From Chloroflexota bacterium (GTDB lineage Bacteria > Chloroflexota > Anaerolineae > Thermoflexales > Thermoflexaceae): 14,995 bases of DNA. The stretch is taken from NCBI GenBank assembly GCA_030550075.1, contig JAUQQB010000022.1, positions 1 through 14,995 on the forward strand. The letters are read 5' to 3'. The stretch's first letter is position 1, and each line of letters starts with the position of its first letter. This document shows positions 1 to 7,059 of this stretch, piece by piece. The notes below the pieces were generated by a model. It searched no databases. It was not told the DNA's origin and saw nothing but the letters and a program-made list of their open reading frames with translations. Both the position numbers and the translations under genes were made by a program.

Positions 1-2
1 GA

Positions 3-1340
3 CGGGCACGTTCTGGGCAAACGTTGGTGCTGGTAGCCCTCATGCTAACTGCTCTGATCGGGCTGGCGGCCCTGGCGATCGATGGCAACAACGCCTACGC
101 CCAGCGGCGGCGGGCCCAGAACGCCGCCGACGCGGGCGCCCTGGCCGGGACCCGGGCCCTGTGGCTCGCCCAGCATGGCGCGGGGAATGAGTCAACGATC
201 CTGCAGGCGATCCATCAGATCGCGGAGGCTCAGGGGATTCCGGACACAGACGGCCGACCCGGGAACGAGTTCAACGGGAACATCCAGGCTTTCTATTACA
301 TCTCGGACACCGTTCAGATTTCCATCCCGGCGGGGGCGATTCCCCCGAACGCCCGTGGGGTGCGGGTGGTCGTTCAAAACCCCTTCCGCTCCTTCCTGGC
401 GGCGGTCATCGGTCATACCGTGCTGCGAGTGTCTGCTCAGGCCCTCGCGATTTATTTTCCGGGCTGGAGCTCTGGTGAATATGCCCTGACGGCGCTCTGT
501 AAAAATGAGAACACGAATGGCCCGTGCTATCAAAACGCACTGAACCTGACCGGCAGCGATATTTACATCAACGGCGGGGTCCACTCCAACTCCGGCCTGA
601 ACCTGACCAACGCCGACCCCAGCAGGGCCCCTCACGTGGTCCTGGAGAATGGGGTGTGCGAATACGGCGGGGAAGCCTATAAGTTAAACGATGCAGGGCT
701 GGGTTGCGTAGGGGCACCTCCCATCACGCTGGAATGGCTGTATTCGATCTCCCAGTTCCAGCAGGGCGGATCACACTGGAGTGAGGCGGGCAAGAAATTC
801 TGCCTGCAGCCTTCCTCGAATCAGGGGGTCACCCTGGATCCAACGGCCCCCTACACGCCTACGCATGGGATGTGCGGTCCTAACACTCTCAGCACCTATC
901 GTCTGGTGAACGAAGCCCTGTATTACGTGGAAGGGGATGTCACCCTGAGGATCCCCAGCGGCTGGAGCACGCCGATCACCATCACCATCGCCGCGACCGG
1001 GCGGATCAATGTGGACATGAAGAACTGTCCGGATATCAATGGGGATGGCCAGCCGGATTGCTCCCGGCTCTATCCTTACACAGCGAAAAACCTTCTGTTT
1101 TTCAGTCCGGTGAAGGACGCGACAAGCCCGGTGATCCAGGTCAGCGCCCCCAACATCTACTGGAACGGCCTGATCTACGCGCCCGTCGGGCTGGTCCGCA
1201 TGTCCAGTGCCGGGAACATCGTGACGGATGCGGGGGCCATCCTGGCGTGGCGGATCGATCTCTCGGGATCCTCGATCTCGATCACTGCGAAGCAGGATCT
1301 CGGCCCTCTCGGTCGGCCGCGGATGAAGCTGATTCGTTGA
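3..1340 (+). CDS. TadG-like pilus-assembly/pseudopilin protein, 5' partial
   Basis: The reading frame is open from the left edge. The first in-frame start is a TTG at 24, but the seven residues before it (R-A-R-S-G-Q-T) give the usual Arg/Gly/Gln lead-in of TadE/TadG-like proteins just before the membrane helix, so the true start probably lies outside the window. Counting from the TTG, residues 1-19 are a hydrophobic helix, followed by D-G-N and a short R-R-R-A-Q-N-A-A-D-A-G-A segment, the hallmark of Flp-pilus TadG-like N-termini. The remaining ~390 residues are an extracytoplasmic region with several Cys and many Asn/Thr/Ser repeats. Known role of the family: minor pseudopilin or anchor of tight-adherence (Tad) type IVc pili in the envelope. 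A second pseudopilin gene follows on the same strand, which supports a tad cluster extending to the left. The family assignment rests on the N-terminal signature; the large C-terminal part is not recognised. Confidence 0.75.
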   Translation, partial: RARSGQTLVLVALMLTALIGLAALAIDGNNAYAQRRRAQNAADAGALAGTRALWLAQHGAGNESTILQAIHQIAEAQGIPDTDGRPGNEFNGNIQAFYYISDTVQISIPAGAIPPNARGVRVVVQNPFRSFLAAVIGHTVLRVSAQALAIYFPGWSSGEYALTALCKNENTNGPCYQNALNLTGSDIYINGGVHSNSGLNLTNADPSRAPHVVLENGVCEYGGEAYKLNDAGLGCVGAPPITLEWLYSISQFQQGGSHWSEAGKKFCLQPSSNQGVTLDPTAPYTPTHGMCGPNTLSTYRLVNEALYYVEGDVTLRIPSGWSTPITITIAATGRINVDMKNCPDINGDGQPDCSRLYPYTAKNLLFFSPVKDATSPVIQVSAPNIYWNGLIYAPVGLVRMSSAGNIVTDAGAILAWRIDLSGSSISITAKQDLGPLGRPRMKLIR

Positions 1341-1356
1341 CTTCTCCATGGAGAAG
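1341..1356. repeat. 16-bp perfect palindrome just after the TadG-like stop codon
   Basis: CTTCTCCATGGAGAAG equals its own reverse complement and begins on the base after the TGA. A weaker G/C-rich imperfect hairpin follows at 1369-1400 (CCC, CCC and GCCC facing GGGC, GGG and GGG around a TCC loop). Neither is followed by a T-run, so they are more likely intercistronic RNA-stability or processing elements than intrinsic terminators. The rest of the 177-base gap to the next gene shows no promoter I can support. Confidence 0.45.
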
Positions 1357-1517
1357 CGGTTGGATCTTCCCTTCCCACGGCCCTCCGGGCAGGGAGAGGG
1401 GTGGTGCTCTGGGGGAGGATCTCAAGCTCTTTCACCCCAATGGAAACAGAACTGAAGGATCGCCGACATGGTTTTATCGAACACTGGAGTTCTTTGAGGA
1501 GACAGGAGGGATCTGTG

Positions 1518-2012
1518 ATGCGGCGTGGGCAGGGATTGGTAGAGCTGGCGCTGAGCCTCACGGTGCTCTTATTGCTGGCGATGGGCCTCATCGATCTGGG
1601 GCGAGCCTTTGTGGTCTGGCTGGCCATCCATGACGCGGCCGCCGAGGGGGCTTTATACGCGGCTGTGAACCCGTATTGTCTCAATCCGAGCAGCCCATTA
1701 CCTCTGGATGCTGATCCGGATGTCAAATGCGATGATCCCAACAACGTCCAGTATCGCGCCTACACCCGCGCCCTGAGCGAGACCCGCTGGATTCCTTTCT
1801 CCCTGGTCGATCCCAGCCGCATCGCGGTAATCGTGGAGCCAAACCAGTCCTCTTCCACTCCCACGATTTACGAGGGGGATCCCATCACGGTGACGGTTAT
1901 TTACACCATGCCGGTCATCACCCCGATCATGCAGGCCATGCTGGGCCCTGAGCTGATCGTCCGGGCCCAGGCCATCCAGATCGCCCTCGAGGCCAAGCCG
2001 AGGAACCCCTAA
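1518..2012 (+). CDS. TadE-like pseudopilin
   Basis: The 164-residue protein begins M-R-R-G-Q-G-L-V-E-L-A-L, which is the TadE motif (basic residues, Gly-Gln, then Glu about five residues on, leading a hydrophobic helix over residues 7-24). I chose the ATG at 1518 because an AGGAGG lies 8 bases upstream (1504-1509) and because the motif should sit at the N-terminus; the frame is open further upstream (to 1401), but that extension looks non-coding. The rest is a short periplasmic or extracellular domain with two Cys. Known role: TadE/TadF-like minor pilins of the Flp/Tad pilus, processed by a prepilin peptidase. It lies 177 bases after a TadG-like gene on the same strand and is presumably co-transcribed with it. 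Length is normal for the family. Confidence 0.8.
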   Translation: MRRGQGLVELALSLTVLLLLAMGLIDLGRAFVVWLAIHDAAAEGALYAAVNPYCLNPSSPLPLDADPDVKCDDPNNVQYRAYTRALSETRWIPFSLVDPSRIAVIVEPNQSSSTPTIYEGDPITVTVIYTMPVITPIMQAMLGPELIVRAQAIQIALEAKPRNP

Positions 2013-2019
2013 ATGGTGG

Positions 2020-2048
2020 GACCTTCTCCGAATCGCATGGGGAAGGTC
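2020..2048 (+). terminator. Stem-loop after the pseudopilin genes
   Basis: Ten consecutive pairs including one G-T wobble form between GACCTTCTCC (2020-2029) and GGGGAAGGTC (2039-2048) around a 9-base loop, starting 8 bases after the TadE-like stop codon. There is no T-run after it, so it may be a weak or factor-assisted terminator or an RNA 3'-end stabiliser. Its position between the tad genes and a strong new promoter supports a transcript end. Confidence 0.45.
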
Positions 2049-2104
2049 GCCGATGACCATCGCTTCAGCCGGAGCGGAAAGGCTTCCCCCCATGGAAAGC
2101 CCTC

Positions 2105-2132
2105 TTGACAAAATTTTATTTTCTTTTAGAAT
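2105..2132 (+). promoter_or_regulatory. Sigma70-type promoter of the ROK-sugar operon
   Basis: A perfect -35 TTGACA (2105-2110) is separated by 16 bases from TAGAAT (2127-2132), a 5/6 match to the -10 consensus. Transcription would begin near 2139, leaving a leader of about 40 bases before the ATG at 2181. The spacer is A+T-rich in an otherwise G+C-rich region. This is the clearest promoter in the window. Confidence 0.8.
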
Positions 2133-2138
2133 GAAATT
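2112..2138. promoter_or_regulatory. Candidate ROK operator over the -10 box
   Basis: AATTTTATTTT (2112-2122) and AGAATGAAATT (2128-2138) form an inverted repeat matching at 9 of 11 positions with a 5-base centre. It spans the spacer and the whole -10 element, so a bound repressor would block RNA polymerase. ROK repressors of the NagC/Mlc/XylR type are known to bind A+T-rich inverted repeats, and the first gene downstream is a ROK repressor. Autoregulation with sugar-controlled release is inferred. Confidence 0.55.
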
Positions 2139-2180
2139 AACGGGCTGGATGCGAGGAAGGGGGTTAGGGAGCGGGGAGAG

Positions 2181-3401
2181 ATGACCGTCGCACGTCCAGA
2201 AATCCTGGAGCGGATCAACCGATCGGCCATCTTGCAGATGATCCGCGAGCATCCGGGGATTACCCGGGTAGCGTTGGGGAAGCGTCTTGGGCTCAGCCCG
2301 GCCACGGTGACTCGACTGGTTGGCCAGCTCATCGAAGAAGGACTGGTCGTGGAGCGATCGGAAAGGGTTCCGGCTGGGCGTCCTCGCCCGATTGGACGCC
2401 AACCCCGTGCGCTCTATCTGAATCGCGAAGCCTATCATCTGATTGGGGTGGATCTGGGAGGAACGCATCTGGTTGGGGCGCTGACTAATTTGGAAGGGGA
2501 GATCCTGAGCGAAGTTCGACGCCCATCCAGGCCTAACGGAAACCCGGACGAGGCCATCGGACAGCTGATCCGGGCTCTGGAGGAACTCCTGGAACAGGCC
2601 AGCCAGTTCGGTTATTCGGTTCGAGGAATCGGGATCGGAGCCCCTGGTGTGACCGATCCCAATCGGGGTGTGGTGCTTTGGGCACCTGCATTTCAATGGC
2701 GCGATCTTCCCCTCAAGGAATTATTGGAAGCTCGATTCAATATTCCGGTTTTTGTTGAAAATGATGTCAACCTGGCTGCTTTTGGGGAAAAGTGGTTTGG
2801 CATAGGGCAGAAAGTTCAGAATCTGGTTTGCGTGTTCATTGGAACAGGGATCGGCGCCGGTCTGGTTCTGCATGGAGAGCTTTATCGCGGGCATCATTAT
2901 GCGGCAGGTGAGGTTGGCTATGTGATTCCGGAGCGTTCTCTTCTCCATCAGACTTATGAGGATTTCGGATGTCTGGAAACACTGGCCGCGGGTCCGGCGA
3001 TCGCGCGTCGGGCGGCGGAAAGGCTGTCGGCTTTTCCAGGAAGCGTTCTGCGCCCGCTGATTGAAGCAGGCCGCCTGGAAGCAACGGATGTATTTCATGC
3101 CGCTGAGGCTGGAGATCCGCTTGCTCGTCTGATCGCGGAGGAAACCCTGGATTATCTGGCCATTATGCTGGTCAGCATTATCGCCGTCGTGGATCCCGAA
3201 ATGATCATCCTGGGAGGAGGAGTGGTTCGCGCGGGTTCGTATCTCCTTGATGGGCTTCGCCAGCGATTGGAGGGTGTGGTCCCGGCAATGCCCGATCTGG
3301 AACTGTCCGTCCTTGGGGATCGAGCAGGCATATTGGGGGCCGTCGCTTATACCGTTTTTGAGCTGGAGGGATTGCTGCGGATCCGTCGGGGGTTGCAATG
3401 A
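2181..3401 (+). CDS. ROK-family sugar-responsive transcriptional regulator
   Basis: The 406-residue protein has a winged helix-turn-helix at residues 15-58 (recognition region L-S-P-A-T-V-T-R-L-V) followed by a ROK sugar-kinase-like fold. Visible landmarks are D-L-G-G-T at 91-95 (phosphate-binding turn), E-N-D-V-N at 193-197, G-T-G-I-G-A-G at 221-227, G-E-V-G-Y at 243-247 and G-G-G at 345-347. The usual ROK zinc site (G-H followed by C-x-C-G-x-x-G-C) is degenerate: Glu replaces the His, and only D-F-G-C-L-E (261-266) remains, with a single Cys. The protein is therefore probably a sugar-sensing repressor rather than an active glucokinase, although the catalytic-type Asp195 is kept. The ATG at 2181 follows GGGGAGAG and a strong promoter. 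The stop overlaps the next start (ATGA), indicating translational coupling. It heads a transport and catabolism operon that it most likely controls. Confidence 0.9.
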   Translation: MTVARPEILERINRSAILQMIREHPGITRVALGKRLGLSPATVTRLVGQLIEEGLVVERSERVPAGRPRPIGRQPRALYLNREAYHLIGVDLGGTHLVGALTNLEGEILSEVRRPSRPNGNPDEAIGQLIRALEELLEQASQFGYSVRGIGIGAPGVTDPNRGVVLWAPAFQWRDLPLKELLEARFNIPVFVENDVNLAAFGEKWFGIGQKVQNLVCVFIGTGIGAGLVLHGELYRGHHYAAGEVGYVIPERSLLHQTYEDFGCLETLAAGPAIARRAAERLSAFPGSVLRPLIEAGRLEATDVFHAAEAGDPLARLIAEETLDYLAIMLVSIIAVVDPEMIILGGGVVRAGSYLLDGLRQRLEGVVPAMPDLELSVLGDRAGILGAVAYTVFELEGLLRIRRGLQ

Positions 3402-4348
3402 GGCGGATCAGTCGCTGGGGGATCCAGATCATCGACTTTCATGCTCACTTTCCGGTTCCGGTCAATGATCTATCTGCCTGGGAACGGAATTACGCGGCTC
3501 GCTTTGGATCATGGAAGCTAGAGCGTATCCGCCGAGATGCGCGCTGGTATCAGGAGCAATGGTGGCGGGCTTATGCCTTCCCCTTCCCCGAAGAGCCGAT
3601 GGCCCCGCTGGAAATCCAGTTGGAGCGCTGGGCAGCCGAAGTAGAGCGCTATGGTCTGGATCGGGTGGTTTTTCTGACGGGTGGGGGGAACGATCTCCTG
3701 GCGAGGGTAGTGCAACGGTATCCGGATCGCTTTATCGGCTTCGCTCACCATGATCCCTTCCAACCGGATGCCGAAGCGGAGCTCCGCCGCGCTGTCCAGG
3801 AGTTAGGATTAAGAGGATATAAAGTTCTCGCCCCCGCCCTGGCAGGCCCCATCGATGATCCGGTTCTGGACCCCATCTGGCAGACCTGTGAGGAGCTCGG
3901 GATCCCGGTCGTGATCCACTTCGGCATCCTGGGAGGCGGTGGGGGGATCGCGTACCACGAGAATATCAACCCGCTGCGGCTTCACGATGTGGCAAAAGGG
4001 TTCCCTGATGTGCCCTTCGTGATCCCACACTTTGGTTGCGGTTATCCACGGGAACTCCTTCATCTATGCTGGGCATGTCGAAACGTTTACGTGGATACTT
4101 CTGGGAACAACGAATGGGCGCGCTGGATGCCTTATGAGCTGACATTAAAAGACCTTTTCCGCCGATTTGTTGAAACCATTGGGCCGGAGCGCATTATCTT
4201 CGGCAGCGATTCGGAGTGGTTTCCGCGCGGATTTGCGGTCCGCTATCTTGAGGACCAGTTGCGGATTTGCTATGAAATCGGGCTGCGAGAAGAGGACATC
4301 CAGCAGATTTTTGCCGGAAATGCGGCCCGGTTGCTGCAATTGGAGTGA
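3398..4348 (+). CDS. Amidohydrolase-2 family metal-dependent hydrolase
   Basis: The 316-residue protein fits the Amidohydro_2 (TIM-barrel) family. Visible metal and active-site candidates are the H-A-H pair at residues 15-17 on strand 1, His174 in V-V-I-H-F-G, His211 in V-I-P-H-F-G, and Asp271 in I-I-F-G-S-D. These match the order seen in ACMSD-type decarboxylases and in sugar-lactone or pyrone-dicarboxylate hydrolases. The barrel closes with I-F-A-G-N-A-A-R-L-L, a typical family C-terminus. No signal peptide is seen, so it should be cytoplasmic. Its ATG overlaps the ROK stop by 4 bp, so it is certainly in this operon. The substrate cannot be read from sequence. Given the neighbours, hydrolysis of a sugar lactone, or of an acyl or amide group on a sugar derivative, is a reasonable inference; decarboxylation is the alternative. 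Confidence 0.8.
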   Translation: MRRISRWGIQIIDFHAHFPVPVNDLSAWERNYAARFGSWKLERIRRDARWYQEQWWRAYAFPFPEEPMAPLEIQLERWAAEVERYGLDRVVFLTGGGNDLLARVVQRYPDRFIGFAHHDPFQPDAEAELRRAVQELGLRGYKVLAPALAGPIDDPVLDPIWQTCEELGIPVVIHFGILGGGGGIAYHENINPLRLHDVAKGFPDVPFVIPHFGCGYPRELLHLCWACRNVYVDTSGNNEWARWMPYELTLKDLFRRFVETIGPERIIFGSDSEWFPRGFAVRYLEDQLRICYEIGLREEDIQQIFAGNAARLLQLE

Positions 4349-4378
4349 GTTACCACCCCTGATCTTAGGAGGTGAGCG

Positions 4379-5656
4379 ATGTGGTGGCGCAAAGCGATCC
4401 CCGTGTTCTTCCTGACGGCGTTGATTCTGGCTCAGTGCGCGCCCGGAGCGCCAGCTTCTCCTACAGCTCCCCCCCAGATCACAATTGTGCACTGGCAGCA
4501 TCATCATGAAGCCCGAAAGCCAGTTGTAGACGAGCTGATTCAAGAATTTCAGGCGAAGTATCCCAACGTCACAATCAAGTTCGAGAGCATTCCCTACGAA
4601 CAATACTTTGACAAGTTGCTGACAGCCCTGGCCAGCAAAACAGGCCCGGATGTCTTCCAGATCCCCATGGAGATGGCCGAGCAGTTGATCAAAGCCGGCG
4701 CGCTGGCCCCTGTGCCGGATAATGTAATGACTTCCCAGCAAATTGAGGCGGAATTCATCCCGGCAGCCGTCCAGCGCTTCAAATCAGGGGGGAAATATTA
4801 CGGATTGCCCACCGATGTTCAGACCCTGATTCTCTTTATCAATGTCGACCTCCTGAAGGAGTGTGGAGGAGATCCGGCGAAGCCGCCGGCGACCTGGGAG
4901 GAGCTGAAAGAACAGGCTCGTCGCTGCACCAAGCGTGACGCCCAGGGGAACATCGCCCAGGCGGGCCTGGATACCCGCTATCGCTGGGCGGTCTTCACCC
5001 AGGCCATGTATAGCTTCATCGACGGCCCGGTGGTGGACGCAGCTTCCTGTAAGGTCAATTATGATGAGCCCCAGGGGATCACAGCCTGGAAACTGGTCGC
5101 CGAGTTGATGACAGGCCCGGAGGCGGTGGACTCCCCGAAGTTTCTGACCGGCCAGCGCAAGTTTGAGCAGGGCAAGGCGGTTTTCTATATTAATCACCCG
5201 GTGACGCGAGGTCGCCTGGAGCGTGAGGCGAAAGGGATCAACTGGATTGTGGCTCCCCCACCTGTCCCATCTGGCAAGAAGCCCGTCACACCGCTCCACG
5301 TCTGGGCGTATGTCGTCAACAAGGATGCCCGGAACGCTGAATGGGCCTGGCGATGGGTTCAGTTCCTGACCAGCCGGGATGCCCAGCTCAAGTGGTTCCA
5401 GAAAGCGGGGGACCTGCCCTCGCTGAAGTCCCTGGTTTCGGATCCTTCACTGGCTACCGATGAGAAGTTCCGCATTGCTCTGGAATCCATGACCTACTCC
5501 CGACCCGTGGAGCAGGTTGGACAGACCGAAGTGGATAACATTCAATCAGAGCTGTGGGAGAAAATCGTGATCCAGGGCGCGGATGTGGAGGCTGCCGTGA
5601 AGGAGGCTGCAGCCAAGGAGAAAGAGGTGGTCCGAAAGATCCTGGGCTGTCCCTGA
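4379..5656 (+). CDS. Extracellular solute-binding protein (family 1), lipoprotein
   Basis: The 425-residue protein starts with a basic, hydrophobic signal (W-W-R-K then residues 6-19) and a Cys at 20 followed by A-P-G-A-P-A-S-P-T-A-P-P, the Pro/Ala/Ser/Thr linker of membrane-anchored lipoproteins. The lipobox L-A-Q-C has Gln at -1 instead of the usual Gly/Ala/Ser, so lipidation is likely but not textbook. The mature part shows family-1 features: I-T-I-V-H-W-Q at the first strand, Y-P-N-V-T-I-K-F, G-P-D-V-F-Q-I-P, and P-P-A-T-W-E-E-L near residue 168. The start follows a full AGGAGGTGA at 4367-4375. It is the capture component of a CUT1 (MalE/UgpB-like) ABC importer whose two permeases lie downstream beyond a 428-base gap. 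The ligand is unknown; abundant Trp and Tyr residues are compatible with an oligosaccharide. Confidence 0.92.
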   Translation: MWWRKAIPVFFLTALILAQCAPGAPASPTAPPQITIVHWQHHHEARKPVVDELIQEFQAKYPNVTIKFESIPYEQYFDKLLTALASKTGPDVFQIPMEMAEQLIKAGALAPVPDNVMTSQQIEAEFIPAAVQRFKSGGKYYGLPTDVQTLILFINVDLLKECGGDPAKPPATWEELKEQARRCTKRDAQGNIAQAGLDTRYRWAVFTQAMYSFIDGPVVDAASCKVNYDEPQGITAWKLVAELMTGPEAVDSPKFLTGQRKFEQGKAVFYINHPVTRGRLEREAKGINWIVAPPPVPSGKKPVTPLHVWAYVVNKDARNAEWAWRWVQFLTSRDAQLKWFQKAGDLPSLKSLVSDPSLATDEKFRIALESMTYSRPVEQVGQTEVDNIQSELWEKIVIQGADVEAAVKEAAAKEKEVVRKILGCP

Positions 5657-5685
5657 AGACGGAGAACTCGCTGAGGTCTGAGGTT

Positions 5686-5723
5686 GCCCGAGGGAGGCCG
5701 AGAACCCACGGCCTCCCTCGGGC
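5686..5723 (+). repeat. Perfect 15-bp stem-loop between binding protein and permease genes
   Basis: GCCCGAGGGAGGCCG (5686-5700) pairs without mismatch with CGGCCTCCCTCGGGC (5709-5723) around the 8-base loop AGAACCCA. It lies 29 bases after the solute-binding-protein stop. Only a mixed CTTCAAAATCTTTC follows, not a T-run, so read-through with 3'-end protection of the binding-protein mRNA, or partial termination, is more likely than full termination. Confidence 0.7.
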
Positions 5724-5801
5724 CTTCAAAATCTTTCAGGGTGTTCTCTTACATATTGGACTTTGGACAAATTCGCCGACTCCTCTATTCAGGGCTTTCA
5801 A

Positions 5802-5846
5802 TTTCTCCTCTCCCCGCGGCTCTTTGGGCCGCGGGGAGAGGAGAAA
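5802..5846 (+). repeat. Perfect 19-bp stem-loop (REP-like) in the same gap
   Basis: TTTCTCCTCTCCCCGCGGC (5802-5820) pairs perfectly with GCCGCGGGGAGAGGAGAAA (5828-5846) around the 7-base loop TCTTTGG. No T-run follows; the 3' flank is purine-rich (GGGAGGAGGAG). This resembles repetitive extragenic palindromes, which often lie in such intercistronic gaps. A copy number in the genome would settle that. The remainder of the gap (5847-6084) contains no gene I can support and no clear promoter. Confidence 0.7.
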
Positions 5847-6084
5847 GGGAGGAGGAGCTTGCTCCACCCATGGAGCGCACCGGGATGGCAAGTTCTGGGA
5901 TATGCTTTGTCCAACGTTACTTTATGCCCTTCCTGAGGAACTTGCTAGGACAGGGCCGCTTTTAATAATTCTGCTTCCTCACAATGATGGAATATCGCTT
6001 CTCCCCCGCTCTCTGCAGGGAAGACTGGAGACGCCGCTTGAGAATCCAGGAGATTTCCTCATCTTCTCTTCAAATGAGGCCAGG

Positions 6085-7038
6085 ATGAGCAGTGTTCTGA
6101 GCCAAGAAGCTTATGGCCGGATGAAGACCCTCCACCTAAATCGCAGGGTCCGCATGTGGTTGTGGGCCTATGGATTTATGGCTCCCAGCCTGATCCTCTT
6201 CGTCCTCATTGTCCTGTATCCCTCGATCGAAGCTTTGCGGCTCAGTCTCTATCGTTGGAGTCTGTTCGGCTCTAAAGAATTCGTTGGCCTGTTAAATTAT
6301 CAGCGTATGCTTCGGGATCCTCTTTTCTGGCAATCCATCAGGGTTACGCTGATCTGGACAATCGGCGTGGTTCCTTGCGTGATGGTATTGGGGCTGGCGA
6401 CGGCCCTCGCGTTAAACCAGCCATGGCTGATGGGACGAGGGGTTTTCCGCACTATTTATTTCGTCCCCGTGATGACTTCCATTGTCGCCTCGGCTTTTGT
6501 CTGGCGCTGGCTGTTCGAGCCCACTTTCGGGGTGGTGAACTGGATTCTGCGTCAAATCGGCGTCGCAGATCCTCCGGGCTGGCTGGCCAGCACGACCTGG
6601 GCGTTGCCCGCTTTGATGATCGCCGGGATCTGGAAGCAGGTCGGTTACGCGATGGTCCTTTTCCTGGCAGGCCTTCAAACCATTCCCCGCGAGCTGAAGG
6701 AAGCGGCGGAGATCGATGGGGCCAGCCCGTGGCGGACCTTCTGGCATGTTACTTTGCCCCTCTTGAATCCTACGGTGGTCTTCGTGGCGGTTATACTGGT
6801 GATTAATGCCTTCCGGGTCTTCAGTATCCCCTATGTGATGACTTCAGGAGGGTTCACTTATTTAACTCCAGGAGGGCCTTTGCATAGCACTCGAGTCTTT
6901 GTGTTGCATATTTATGACCTGGCCTGGAAACAGTTCGATTTCGGTTATGGCGCTGCGAATGCAATTGTGCTCTTACTCATGATTATGACGGTCACTCTTA
7001 TTCAGCTTCGCATCCTTCAACGTCCGTTTGAATATTGA
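6085..7038 (+). CDS. CUT1 sugar ABC transporter permease, MalF/UgpA-like
   Basis: From the ATG at 6085 the protein has 317 residues, the normal length for the family. I chose this start because the frame open upstream back to 5554 runs through the two hairpins and the end of the binding-protein gene, and because GAGG at 6076-6079 lies 5 bases upstream. Six membrane segments are visible, the first at about residues 27-48 (A-P-S-L-I-L-F-V-L-I-V-L-Y-P). The EAA loop that docks the ATPase is at residues 203-214 (E-L-K-E-A-A-E-I-D-G-A-S) followed by P-L-L-N-P. N-Y-Q-R-M-L (71-76) is the typical MalF-type segment before helix 2. It forms the membrane channel with the next gene product, 21 bases downstream. 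No ATP-binding subunit is encoded nearby. Confidence 0.92.
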   Translation: MSSVLSQEAYGRMKTLHLNRRVRMWLWAYGFMAPSLILFVLIVLYPSIEALRLSLYRWSLFGSKEFVGLLNYQRMLRDPLFWQSIRVTLIWTIGVVPCVMVLGLATALALNQPWLMGRGVFRTIYFVPVMTSIVASAFVWRWLFEPTFGVVNWILRQIGVADPPGWLASTTWALPALMIAGIWKQVGYAMVLFLAGLQTIPRELKEAAEIDGASPWRTFWHVTLPLLNPTVVFVAVILVINAFRVFSIPYVMTSGGFTYLTPGGPLHSTRVFVLHIYDLAWKQFDFGYGAANAIVLLLMIMTVTLIQLRILQRPFEY

Positions 7039-7059
7039 GGTTCCGGACTGGAGGTAGCC

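Noticed and set aside
192..1349. Long minus-strand and alternate-frame ORFs within the TadG-like gene
   Set aside because: They are typical shadows in G+C-rich coding DNA, with Arg/Pro/Gly-rich translations and no motifs.
5554..6084. Upstream open extension of the first permease gene (177 codons)
   Set aside because: It overlaps the end of the binding-protein gene in another frame, runs through two perfect hairpins and has no permease-like content; the start at 6085 gives the normal family length.
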